Shown here: positions 11,473-23,800 of the stretch, piece after piece
Layout: the number at the start of each line of letters is the position of its first letter
Position numbering within the stretch: position 1 is the first letter of the stretch
Assembly (NCBI RefSeq): GCF_964340395.1
Contig: NC_135561.1
Coordinates: 11,054,732 to 11,118,731, forward strand
Source of the DNA: Glandiceps talaboti
Lineage: Eukaryota; Hemichordata; Enteropneusta; Spengelidae
DNA length: 64,000 nt
Direction: 5' to 3'
Position numbers and translations under genes: made by a program
Notes under the pieces: model-generated
What the model saw: only the letters and a program-made list of their open reading frames with translations
Database searches by the model: none
What the model was told of the DNA's origin: nothing

Positions 11473-12879
11473 ATGTCATGACAACCACCAAACCAAGAAA
11501 GTACCTTTGTCTCTCACTGACCGAGTCGTATTAAAACTGTTTATATTTACATATGAATAGCATTACTAGTGTATATTTTGAATCTCAATGTTTGTAATGT
11601 TTGTCTGATCATTTTTTTCGGGCACAAAAATTTGGAATGACATCCCTGTCGACATATAATATATTAATTCTTTATATTGTTTCAAACAAATCTCCAAGCA
11701 ACATCTACTGTCACAGTATAACTGATCAACTGTGTATTTGTAATTTTAATCTTGTGTACATAAATACTTTATATATTTTGAGTCATGTTGAGTACCTTGC
11801 TGTGAATTTCTGTATATAAATATGTGAGGGGACAGAACCCAGACTAGCTGTAAGCTATTTCCTGACTTCCCATTTACCCACTGTTATATTTATTTGGGGT
11901 AAATAAACTGATTATATTATATTTTGTAAGGCATGCTTTTCTCGGATATGGTTCTAAACATTTGAATTATATGACGGTACTATAAAGTGCTGTTTTCAAA
12001 TATTGTATATGAGGTTATTTTCAATATATGGATTGTGAAGTTAATTGAGATGCAGTTGAAGAACGAAGTAAAATTCAGAGAGTCATAAATTTATATTGAT
12101 CCAGAAATAAATGGTTTGAACATATGAGAAAATACCTGTAGATTTTTGATGTGGCTATAAAAACAGAGACAACTGAATCCATGCTAAAAAGGAATTTCAT
12201 TAAATATAATAAAACATGGATTCTAAGTTTTAATGACCTGGCTCCATTTCAGATCAAAATTTAGCTGTGGAAATTATCTGACTAAAATGTACACCACAAA
12301 GGAAAATAGTGGTGGATGAAAAACAAAAACAAAACAAAAACATAAACAATAATGTAATGGAGAATGAACTGTTAAATAATTATGTGTTATGTATGATACG
12401 ACAATGCACAATTCCTGCATGGAGACCAGTGTGCCCTCTAATGTCAATTTGACGTGCCACTGATACACACTGATGCACCAAAATTTGGTGTTCCCCTATC
12501 TCTTACTATGTGTTGACTCACAAGAAATGCCAGTTTTTATCATACTGACCCACAACAACAAAAATTAGCTATCATTAGAGCGCACAGTGATGGAGATATA
12601 AGGATTATTATTACATAGGATTATTCTTTTGCTCAGGATCAACTTTTTTCTATAGTTTTACCAGACATCTGTTTTTTTACACCTAAATTTTAATCCTAAT
12701 CCTAATAGATAATCTACAGTATGTTAGGGGATCTAAACTCGTTCTCTCTTCAGAACTCAAGCCTAGCTTTAACTTCTTAGCGTAAATACATACATCATAT
12801 ATAACTTTTCCACTTGCTAAAATCAGTTCATACATTGATAGAACGGGAACAAGACAGCATTAATTCTAAGTTTAATAGA

Positions 12880-13260
12880 ATAAGATGAAAGAGTGTATTG
12901 TAATATAGCGGACCATGTAAAATCAACAGGTAATATGACAGAATCTTGTGACGTGCGAGTGCAAGTGTGGCATACTTGGGGTATTTGCATGAGTGTTTGC
13001 AGTGTTCTCTATGGCAGTACTTTTACTTGTACCCACACTGGAACCCATTCGGCATGGGGTTCTGTTATTATTACATATGTTTATCCAAAACAACAATTTT
13101 TTGTAAAAATGACATTATGCGATTACGAGGTTTTGTGTATTAAAACGAACGATGGTGTTCTCATTTGCATATCATTTGTAGGTATGGAATATAGTTTTCA
13201 GTATTGCACTTCAATGCAAATACTACTACATCTGTAGTATGCGCGCACGGTGCAATTAAT
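12880..13260 (+). repeat. Dispersed repeat, family C, plus-strand copy
   Basis: It shares TGTGCAAGTGTGG-like, GGGTATTTGCATGAGTG and GTGTTCT blocks and a GCACGGTGCAATTAAT end with an inverted copy at 18600-18965. Both copies show similar translated strings (VQVW.T.G.CMS.C.VL). That may reflect descent from one element rather than a live gene. Confidence 0.7.
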
Positions 13261-13799
13261 CTCTGGTACATATGTAATAATATTCAGTTTACAGGATCTA
13301 ATTTTATCTCTCTTTGTAACCTAAGTCTGAAAACTTCTGAGTTGAGAGTAATACAATACATCATATATTTTGACTACTTACTATAAATCAGTGCTCATGT
13401 TGATGCGAAACTAATATTGCACGTTAGGAGATCCTAACCACAATGCCCCCTACAGTGTCAGGTCAAGTAGTGACCCAGACTACACAGATATGAGGTCATT
13501 GTGACCTTTAACCTCTCCCAATGATATCTCTTGTTGATGATTGTAAACATTCCGTTGTGGTATTCAAAGCTGTACACTGATAGTCCTTTACAAGAGGTCA
13601 TACAAGGTAAAGAATCAATAGATTGTTCTTCCTTAGTTTGACTATTCTCACCCTATTTAGAACGACAATCTACAATAAATGGTGTATTCTAAAATAGAAA
13701 CAATCCCCAACTTTTTCTACTCTAGATTTCTCTGACATGGTGTGAAAAGTGTCATCAGATAAAAACAAAACTTCACACAGTCATGACAAAGAAATAATT

Positions 13800-13998
13800 C
13801 ATTTGTTGACAGGAAAGTTTATCAGTGTCCCATCGATTGTAAATTAAGAGCCATTAAAACGGAAAGGGCATTCAGGAACCCCTGTAGGACATTTCACTAC
13901 ACATTTTATCGGCATCATATGGATTGTAAATTAGAAGGCATTTTAACACTCGAGAGGGCATCAAGGAACTTCTGTAGGACATTTCACTGCAAAATTTA
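13800..13998 (+). repeat. Two tandem units of about 105 bp
   Basis: The blocks GATTGTAAATTA, GGGCAT, AGGAAC, CTGTAGGACATTTCACT and ATTTTATCGGCATC occur in the same order twice. Confidence 0.75.
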
Positions 13999-15283
13999 AG
14001 TACACATGAAGTAATATGAATTACAGAAAACCTGATAAATCATGTTGAAAATGAGGAGTTATTCTAGCATTTTGTTGAAGTAAAGTTTAAATTTATCCTT
14101 CTTTCTTTCTTTCTTTTTTATTGTGTGTTTCCATTCTTGCAAACCAGATCTGTTATTTCTTCTGCTACATTTTGAAATAATGAGCAAGTTTCAACAGTGT
14201 CGTAAAAGAGGCTATGTGGTTTGTGACGATGTGTATTTCATGAATTGGATGTTTTCCATTCTTTTCCAAAAAAAGTTTTAATTATTGTAAAAAAAAAAAA
14301 AATTAAATTTATTTGTAAAATGTTGACAGACATGTAGTTTTACACTGTAACTTATGTATCTCATCTGTCAATACTTTTAAAAAAAATATATTTTGTTTAT
14401 TTGATTTATTTCTAGCTTGAGTTTCACTGATCCAGTACACGACAATAGGTATTATCAAATGCAAAGAACAGCTGAGAAAAAACACTCCACCCTTGCCCCA
14501 TAAAACTTTTTTACTAGCCTACCTGATCTTTAAGGCATGCTAGTTTGAGCACAACACATCTAATATGCTTTGTCCTTTGCTAGGCTTTGTTCTGTTCTGT
14601 GATGTCTAGGGTCATAAGATCAAAGTCTCCCTAACTCACTCAAGAAAACTTCATTTCAAAGTTGATAACTTTGAAAGGTTGAATAATTCAAGAAATCTTC
14701 TGTAAACGTTACAATATTCACTAATATTTATCTAGGGGATTAAAAATTTCATGTCATGGTCACAATGTTGACAAGTTTGTTTTCTTGCAGTACCTTGATA
14801 AGGAAGGCCTTGACCCATCCTCTTGTCAGATATGTGATTTGTTTTTGGTGTGGTTATAGAGATTGATGTTATACTAAATGAAAAGACAGCCATACTAAAA
14901 TTTATCAGGAACTTATGGAGATGTTGTCATCGTCAACAAAACAGTGTTACTCTTTTGAACTCTACCATTAGAGATATCATAAGAAACTGAAAATTTTTTA
15001 TTTGTTTGTTCTTGTGGTGTTCTCAGCAGCCTCCCTTGAAGATAGATACAAACTGAAACCGTTGTTGCGACAATGTTGAATGGATGTTGGTTTACCAGGG
15101 TAATTATACTGTCAGTAGGGTGGCATTTTTGATAGCTAGTTTTTCTCAAAGTGGTCGCACACTATCTTGATTACAGGGTAATTATATACACACAACAATA
15201 ATAATAATATGCATAAAAAGACTCAATAATAAATCTAAAAAGCTACCCGGTATACTTCAACAAGCTGCTAGGGATGTTTTAAT

Positions 15284-15365
15284 CTAGCTGCTTGACCTCG
15301 GGTGTTCATTCCGATATAATACGACAAGTGATCAAAGGTCGTTTTCGAGGGTGGAACACTTGAAT
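15284..15365. repeat. Palindromic element, family D, copy 1
   Basis: The arms GACCTCGGGTGTTC and GAGGGTGGAACACTTG flank a short spacer with CCGATATAATACGACA. A close relative is at 25803-25883. Confidence 0.7.
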
Positions 15366-15773
15366 TCGGGAAGCAAACTTCATTCACTTATCATATCAGA
15401 AGAAAGCCTTTATTCGTCCAAATAAATTCAGCAATTTGTTGAATGATTGCCACAAGAGCAGTACTCGGGGAAAACCTGCGTTGTTCGGTATGGTCAAAGT
15501 GAAAGTAAAGCAAGACCTCACTATCACTCATTTGAGTAATCCACTACATTGAGGAACAGTTGCGTTAGTTTGTGTCTTTAAAGTTAGTAAATGGAAATCA
15601 TGACTGCCACTGTAGTAATATTTGGTTCAGCTGAGTACAGGAATGTATAGTTAAATCTCCCTCAGTACTAGTAATAATTTCTTGTACTTATTTATTGTAC
15701 AATACAATCATACCCTTGAGATCTTGTGCTTAACAGACTCAAGCTGAGTTAATATGTGTTTGGAGAATACTTA

Positions 15774-15935
15774 CTAAGTACTGCATTTAAAAAATCCTTT
15801 TAGTTATACTATTTATTGAAGTATATTTAGCCATCATCTCTTATTTATTGGCAGAATTTAAACCTGTGGTATTTAAAAGGCAAAGTAAAAAATAAAATGC
15901 GAGGGATTATTTAAAAGGATATGCCAAAGAGATGT
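15774..15935 (+). repeat. Direct repeat flanking MITE family A copy 2 (left)
   Basis: The 105 bp starting AAGTACTGCATTTAAAAAA and ending ACCTGTGGTATTTAA recurs at 16309-16411 on the other side of the MITE. The part at 15876-15940 (AAATGCGAGGGATTATTTAA, ATATGCCAAAGAGA) recurs at 18420-18575 interrupted by about 100 bp. Confidence 0.8.
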
Positions 15936-15937
15936 AC

Positions 15938-16280
15938 TTAAAGGGGCCATATGGATGAGGATTTGATATTCATTTTGGATATTTAATTTATAAAACAATT
16001 TTATCATGGCATCCTATTTGGAAAATCAACATATACTAAGTCCTTGTTTGTAACTCAATAAATTGCAAAAGATTAATTAATGTGTAAAATCTTTGTCGTT
16101 ATACATACAATAGCAAACTTTTTACATGTTTTTTTTTTTTTTACAATGTATAGGGTCAGAAACACAGACTTGGAATATATTGTTTCACGTTGATTTTGCA
16201 AGTAGAAAGCCATGATAAAATTGTTTTATAAAATCAAAATCCGAAATAATACCCAATCCTCAACCATATGGCCACTTTAA
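15938..16280. mobile_element. Foldback MITE, family A (TTAA ends), copy 2
   Basis: The left end is TTAAAGGGGCCATATGGATG and the right end is CATATGGCCACTTTAA, with long complementary arms and a T-rich centre. TTAA at both borders suggests a TTAA-targeting (piggyBac-like) source. Only a right-end fragment is seen at 18580-18603. Confidence 0.85.
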
Positions 16281-16308
16281 GCATAGGTTATTCAATGACA
16301 TTACTTCC

Positions 16309-16411
16309 CTAAGTACTGCATTTAAAAAAAAATCCTTTTAGTTGTGCGATTTACTGAAGTATATTTAGCCATCATTTGTTATTGGCAGAATTTAAACCTG
16401 TGGTATTTAAG
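16309..16411 (+). repeat. Direct repeat flanking MITE family A copy 2 (right)
   Basis: This is the second copy of the 15774 unit, differing by a longer A run and a few substitutions. Confidence 0.8.
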
Positions 16412-16529
16412 CATAAGTTATTGAATGACATATAAATGTGTATTAAAATGTCATGGAAACCATTTTATGCATACCACCAATAGTGCAAACACAATGCTAG
16501 AAGACAATCTTTTAATAATGCCTCTATGC

Positions 16530-16530
<1 letters not shown>

Positions 16531-16567
<37 letters not shown>
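16531..16567 (+). repeat. (CAGA)n microsatellite
   Basis: About nine CAGA units. Confidence 0.97.
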
Positions 16568-16568
<1 letters not shown>

Positions 16569-16654
16569 CTTTGCCATGCCTATAGCACTACTGAACCTTA
16601 TCAGTTCAGTAGTGCTAAAAATATTGGAGAACAATATAATTACTATATACCTAA

Positions 16655-17450
16655 ATTCATGAAAAATCGAGAAAAGTAATGGCTATTAGGAACATTTTGT
16701 ACTTGTATAATTGAGCACCACAAAACCAGTGGCGTAGTATATCCACATTTTCTGTTCAAAGATACAACGCCAGCAGACAATCTTTTAATGTCTATAACAA
16801 AGACATGCATCATTACTAACATTAAAGTGGTCCTTTTTATTCTGTGCTTCTCATGATCTGTTCCGGCACTTCATTTCTTTGATTCAATAAAATTGTTTTA
16901 AAAATTGACACACTCTATGGCCAGATCAGAATTGAATAATAATATTACTGATGGTGAGATGTTACACCACAAGTTTGTAGCTGGATGAAAATTATCATTT
17001 TGTTGTTGAAATTTTGAAACTTTACTAAAACAAATGATTCTTAGTTCTCTTCTGACTTTAATTATGACTTCCAAAGCATCTAGATTACTAAAAAAAAATA
17101 TATGAATTAAAGCATCGCCAACAATTCTAAAAAAATTTCAGTTTTCTTTTTTTTAACCAACCGTCCAAAACCATGATTTTGAAAATGTTATAAATGAAAA
17201 GGATCACTCTTATCAAGAAACATGTATTATTTTCTCCACAAGTTAAAAAACAAACAAATATAAGCTCTGTGTGTGCACACAGTCAAAGGATCATAGTGTT
17301 TATGTATTTTGATACCATACTCTAGCCAAGTTATTGTCTTTGAACAGAAAATATGGATTATATACTACATCACTCACAGGTTTTGCAGTGCTCAAAATAT
17401 GAGTCCAAAATGTTCCAAATCGCCATTACTTTTCCTGATTTTTCATAAAT
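16655..17450. mobile_element. Foldback element, family B
   Basis: The left arm (AAAGTAATGGCTATTAGGAA, then TTTTGTACTTGTATAATTGA and TTTTCTGTTCAAAGA) is the inverse of the right arm near 17325-17445 (TCTTTGAACAGAAAATAT, then CAAATCGCCATTACTTTTCC). The arms exceed 110 bp and the centre is non-coding. A right-arm relative lies at 32375-32480. Confidence 0.85.
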
Positions 17451-17874
17451 TATGCTTGAGGAGGTAAATAATTATATTTTACTCCAATATTTATCTTGGA
17501 AAATACTTGCTACCTTAAAGGGTTTGTCACTACTCATCTCACGACTCATAGTGACAAGGCCCCTTAGATCACTCACATTTTTTCTCAGCCGAACGAAGCA
17601 GTATATTGGGCAATAAAACCTAAATACAGCCAACTTTCTATTGTTATTCCGGTATTAAAATGATATTCAAATCAATTCTGATATGATTGTTAAATTCTGA
17701 GAGATTCCCCTGGGAAATTACTGTAGTGAAAAAATGACAAAGACTCTCTCTATTTTTAATCAACCATTAATAGTACTTTTGTCGATGAATATCACAGTGT
17801 TTTTATTTTGTGCTGGTAGTTCAGAGAATGCTGTTGCAATCTATTTGGTGGTTTTAATAGGAACACAACCTGAG

Positions 17875-18185
17875 TTTACGTGTCTTGGGGCGTAATTTTT
17901 GATGCGTTTTTAAAAGGTGCTGGTAGCGTCTTGCTTATTGAAGTACACCAAACCATTTAGTAAATTGACTGAACTCAAACCTGGTATTACGATATAACTT
18001 ATAAATGATCTGATGACGTAATTAATTTTCATATAAAATGATGTTCAGGAAATTCGTACTTTATAATCAACAGTTCTAACAATGCCAGAAAACAATTGTA
18101 ATGTGATACAAGACATGCATCGACATTAACATTATACTAGAATAGTTTTAGCAAGATTTGATATGTAAGTATATTCACTTTGATA
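17875..18185 (+). repeat. Dispersed repeat, family E, copy 1
   Basis: GACTGAACTCAAACCTGGTA, CAGTTCTAACAATG and CGACATTAACATTATACT blocks recur in order at 39920-40440, where an extra segment is inserted. Confidence 0.8.
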
Positions 18186-18599
18186 AAATGCTTTAAATTC
18201 ACTTTGTGCTAGATAGTCCTGAAGTTATTTATCACTGTCATTTTTCTGTATTCTAAAAAAACTATATACATCAATGGAGACATTTAATCTTTATCACTGT
18301 ACATTTATCATTGCTTTAAATTGTGTCCAATATGAAATAAATCATCAAACAACACTAACCCAATATATTACCTCTGAATGATTGGTGATAATCACCAAAA
18401 CTATATATCTTATAATTAAACGGCAAAGTAAGAAATAAATTGCGAGGGTACAGTTTTTCTTTTCTTTTCTTCTCAGTTGTGTATCATTTTCCCTTTGTGT
18501 CTGGTGAAAATAAATAATATGAATAATATGAATATGAAAGGGATTATTTAAAAAGGATATGCCAAAGAGACATAGATGAATCCTCATCCATATGGTCAC

Positions 18600-18965
18600 T
18601 TTAATTGCACTGCACGGTGCAATACCGAAAACATTATTGCATACCTGCATACAAATAATATGCAAATGATGGCCCAAATTGTTCACGAAAGCATGTGAAA
18701 GCACAGTATAATGTTTTATGGAGATTGATGTTTTCGATAATGCATAGTACATGTAATAATAACAGATCCCCCTGCTGCTTAAGCTTAAGTGCCAGTGTGG
18801 GTACAGGTGAGGTGGGGGGGGGGGGGGGGGGGTTGCATTATTTCCACTTACAGAAATTTCACATGTGTAGCTCGTGAAGGTACGTTCACAAAGAACATTG
18901 CATGCACTCATGCACATACCCTGAGTACACCACACTTGCACACACGTGTCATAGGGTCCTAACAT
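18600..18965 (-). repeat. Dispersed repeat, family C, minus-strand copy
   Basis: This is the inverted copy of 12880-13260. It abuts the TTAA of a family A right end (18580-18603), suggesting nested insertion. A 20-G run lies at 18812-18832. Confidence 0.7.
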
Positions 18966-20260
18966 AGTATTATTTATACCAAAATACTCGAGTATTGGAG
19001 AACACCAAAGTTTGGTATGTTATAAAGTAGTGTTTCAAATTGATTTCGAGAACTTGAGAACTGATCCTAACATTAAGCACTTGATATGCTTTCAAATCAT
19101 ATTAATGACTTGCTATAAAGAAAAGAATTATTGCTATAAAAATACAGAGTTGTAATCATTCTAGGGATGCACTTAACTATTAGTACCTGTATATGGTAGC
19201 AGTAGTAATCATAAACTAAAAGCTATCTTTCTCTTGTCTCGTAAAAGATAAAAATGAATGATGGGAATTAATGATGTCCAATTATGTACAGTTTGTTGAT
19301 GACTGCTTCTCAGAGATTCAGAGATTCATTCTTTGGTATATGTGCTAGTCTGGTAGTAAGACCCAGATCTGGACTAGGGTGGGCACTTGGAAGATTGCTG
19401 ATTCAGAGATTCATGCTGACTTAGGCGCATATGTTAGTCTTGTAGTAAGACGGGGTCTGCACTTGGAAGGTTACCAAAACAAAAGCCATGCTGTCTACAT
19501 GTATGTTCAAAATCTATATGGAGTTATGTGTATATGACACCACTCCAGGATATAATACAATGTAATTACCCCAGTTTCCTGAGAATGTAGAATTGTTGTA
19601 CATAACTGAATGCATAAAACACCTGTGTCTCGTCATAGGGAACTGGTGTGGAACTGCCGGGCACTGATCCGTCTGGTACATACTATTAACATAGCCTGTC
19701 ATCACAGAAAAATTGCTTTGGTCAAGTGAGTATCTAAAAGTGGTGTACAAACAGGTTGAAATCATGAGTGTGTACAGACCCCAAAATTAACTTGATTGGT
19801 TATATTGCACCATAGAACTACACAAATATATTTACCTACAGGTTATTCAGTACTCATCAGGGTGTATGATATTACAAGTACATTACACCTAACATTGTAC
19901 GTCATTACAAATAATTGAAATTAGTTGCAAAGAAAACATTTCAGTTGCAGCTATTGCAGCTTTAAGTTGAGTTATACACACATACTAACTACAAACTTGC
20001 AGCCATATTTTCAATTCTTTAAACTCAGTTCTAATATTGCATTTTCTTTTTTTCCTTTGATTCAGGAACCTGATACAACATAGAAACTTATAAATCATCA
20101 CGTTGAAGTTGAAAAGGGATGATGTAACGAGTAAAACAAGCAAACAAAGAAAACCCGAATCAAAACCAAGAAACATTTCGTTTACACGACAGCATGTGTA
20201 TACTAGAAGAGAATGCAACTTTAGTTGAAATTCAGGTGAATTAAGTCTAGGGCTTCCTAT

Positions 20261-20410
20261 AAGTGTGGATTTCTAAATCTGACAAACCGAAAGTGGAGAT
20301 TTTTAAATCTGAGAAACCGAAAGTGTGGATTTCTGAGTCCGACAAACCTGAAGTGTGGATTTCTGAGGTCGACAAACCGGAAGTGTGGATTTCTCAGTCT
20401 GATAAACTAA
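20261..20410 (+). repeat. 30-bp minisatellite upstream of Kelch-like start, 5 copies
   Basis: Units of about 30 bp carry AGTGTGGATTTCTGAGTC and GACAAACCTGA. One frame stays open (WISESDKPEV-like) to 20460, but it has no ATG and is out of frame with the Kelch-like CDS. It probably lies in the 5'UTR or promoter. Confidence 0.85.
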
Positions 20411-20465
20411 GCATCAACATTGGAACATCACTGGAGTGGACGTTTTGGAGACTGAAGTAAAAACA

Positions 20466-20865
20466 ATGATACCGTCTCGGACTTACACCATCAATTTTCA
20501 CACCAATCAGGCATTTAAAGTGATGAATGAACTGCGTCACAAACAAGAACTTTGTGACGTCATAATATGCATCGAGGAACAACAATATCATGCACATAAA
20601 GTGGTATTGGCAGGGTGTTGTCCGTACCTTCGGGCAATGTTCACAAACGGGATGTTGGAAACAGACAAAGATTATGTGGAAATCCGAGGAGTTGATCCAG
20701 CGGCTATGGATTTGCTGCTGGATTTTATGTACACTGGGAAAATTGAGATAACCGTGGAAAATGTGCAAGGAGTGCTTGCTGGCGCTAGTATGCTGAATCT
20801 TAGTAGTTTGAGAAATGTCTGCTGTTCATTCCTGCAGTCACAGCTAGATGTGTCTAATTGCCTTG
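20466..20865 (+). CDS. Kelch-like exon 1 (BTB)
   Basis: It encodes residues 1-133 and leaves in phase 1 at a GTAAGG donor. The last residues, NCLG, are split over the junction. Confidence 0.95.
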
Positions 20866-23800
20866 GTAAGGATACCACATGAATTCATTATGTTTAAAAG
20901 CTGGCATCAATCAGAGAGCTTTAATGAAATACACTGTACCACAACTGCCAGAAAGCACCACCTTCTTTTGCATATAAATCTATCCTCCAGATCATGTCCG
21001 TTACAATTTGAATGGTTGCTCACGGACCATATTTTTGAGATATTTTCAACTCACGGTAACTTCGTCAGAATCCACCATTTTAGATATTGTAAAAGTGTAA
21101 ATGTCAACTGATATCTCTTCTTCTCATGCCAGTAAAATCAATTTAGGAATTATTTGTAGGAATACTGATTTTACGGCAATTTCGTGAAGCATACTTTATC
21201 ACAAAATTCCGGGCTGGTTTTTCGCTCATAGTTTCCTTAACACAGACTTAGGGGACACTGGGCACCACATTAAGGGATAGCTAGGGGACACTGATCACCG
21301 CATTGTATTGGGATACGGGACACTGATCACCACATAGTAAGGGATAGGGAACACCAAATGTTGTTTGACTTTATTTATTGTTTGTTTGTTTGACTTTATT
21401 TATTATAAATGTCGGTGCTTCACAAAACATTTCTGTATATCAATGGCATGTTATATTTGAGAGAAATTAGCATTTAACCCTGTTTTTATTTAATCTTTAA
21501 GGTATACATTCCTTTGCCGACATCTATTCCTGTAAGGATTTGGAATCCACCGCCAGACGATTTATTTATCAGCACTTTCTTGAAGTCATTAAGACAGAAG
21601 AATTCTTCCTTATGTCGGAACACAAAATGACCGAGCTTCTGAAAAGCGACAAGCTGCAGGTCACACGAGAAGAAGAAGTGTATGAGGCCACCATGAAATG
21701 GATCCGTTACGACTTTGTGAATCGCAAACACGTAGCGTACAATTTACTACAGTACATCAGATTAGCGTTACTGGATATGCAGTACCTAAAGGATATTGTG
21801 TATAAAGCTGATTTTATACTTGAAACTCCAGAGTGTCGTAGCCTTGTGGAAAACGCACTAAGGATACGAAACGACAATCAAGCTCTTTCATTGATTGGAA
21901 ACAGAGCGCAACCTCAGAGTATTTACGTTGTAGGCGGTAGGAATAGTGTGGACTGTCAGTTGAGTAGTCTGGAAAGATATGATGCTATCAGAGATAAGTG
22001 GATACCACAGGTAAGTATTGATACATGTACAGCATTGAAATCACTCCTATGTTCAGTTATTGTATATGGATTCATAGTATAATGATGTGATGTGATTGTA
22101 TAATGTACCTTTCCTCCTGAGAGCTCAAGGTGCTCACAGTTATTACCCATGATATGGATCAATGGTGACACAACAACCCTTTATACTATCTCAACACCCT
22201 GGGGAGCATACAATCCATTTATATACTAGTAATAATATATACTAATATTGAACAGCATAGAGTGGGATCATATCAGTCTAAAGTAGTTAGGATGGCTGAC
22301 TAGTTATCTGCATATTCTTGGTGCATGCAATCCTCATGGACTTGTTTGCTGGTTCAAATATGCATTACATGTCTCTCCATACAACACCAATGTATTCCTT
22401 ATAAGGAGGGGGGTTTGCACATGCAACTCAGGTGTCCTGGGGGCTGGTTGTCACCTATTGTACCATACCCAAGGTTTACCAGTAAAATCTTCATCTGTCA
22501 TTGATGGTGTTTAGTCTTTGTTCTATAAAATCACTCACAATTAAAGAGGTCAACATGTCTTTCCATCATTTCACGAAAATGTTCTTTGAAATGTAATAAG
22601 ACAAAGCAAGCCTATGTACCGGTAACAACATATTCCTCTATGCTATATTATAGTATATGTCTTGGAATTGGAAAATCAAATAGTGTTTATCAATAGTTAC
22701 AGATGGCCTCTACCACTTTTAAACTTTAACGCTATTTTAACTTCAGTTGTATTTTCTGTAAGTGCTTATTTGTAGCTACCAAAGTGGCTAGGCGCCATTT
22801 AGTTTTCTCAACACTATTTTCTAGTCTCTCACCCACAACTTTAAATCGTTTTCTTTTTTTGGATGTTAATGTTTACTTGTTATTTGTATGTTTATCTCTT
22901 TTGTAGGAAATAAATTTCAATTCAAAAATTTCAATTCAAGTTGATCACTTTTTTGATTTACAGGAATCCATGACAATGGCAAGAACGGCAGTGGCGGCGG
23001 CAACACTTAACGGAATGTTGTATGCGATAGGTGGAGAATGTGCATTGGCTGACAGTCAGGAAGAAACGATGTATCTCAAATGTGTAGAGTGTTATGACCC
23101 ACTGCATAAAGAATGGCTTTCTGTTTCAGACATTAATGTTGCCAGGTCTTTTATTGCTGTTGCCACCCTAGGAGATTACTTGTACGCCATAGGTAAGGAA
23201 CAATTCAATACTCAAATCTAGCATGTCTGAACACAAGTTCAGTGCATAGCAACCATAACCATGCCCATAGCAACAACAAAGGTTCAGTGCATAGCAACTA
23301 TAGCCATGCCCATAGCAACAACAAAGGTTCAGTGCATAGCCTGGACCTATAGCTATATCCATTGTAACAACAAATTTTCAGTGCATAGCAACTATAGCCA
23401 TGCCCATAGTAACAACAAAGGTTCAGTGCATAGACTGGACCTGTAGCTATATCCATAGTAACAACAAAGGTTCAGTGCATAGCAACTATAGCCATGCCCA
23501 TAGCAACAACAAAAGTTCAGTGCATAGCCTGGACCCATAGCTATATCCATAGTAACAACAAAGGTTCAGTGCATGGCAACTATAGCCATGCCCATAGCAA
23601 CAACAAAGGTTCAGTGCATATCACCCATAACTATGTCCATAGTAACATACAAAGTTTAGTGCATAGCAATCATAGCCATGCCCATAGCAACAATAAATGT
23701 TCAGTGCATATCAATCATAGCTATGTCCATAGTAACAACAGTTCAGTGCATAGCAATCATAGCCATGCCCATAGCAACAACACATACACTAAATGATGTC

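Noticed and set aside
20263-20460. 65-codon upstream open frame over the 30-bp repeats
   Set aside because: It begins with GTG, has no ATG and is in a different frame from the Kelch-like CDS.
20436-20465. Upstream start of the Kelch-like CDS
   Set aside because: The codon at 20436 is GTG, and an in-frame TAA lies at 20403; ATG 20466 with A at -3 is the first real start.
23168-23796. Open frames with HSNNKGSVH or LNLCCCYGHGY repeats
   Set aside because: These are by-products of the 45-bp intron minisatellite; the exon 3 donor and exon 4 acceptor are clear on either side.
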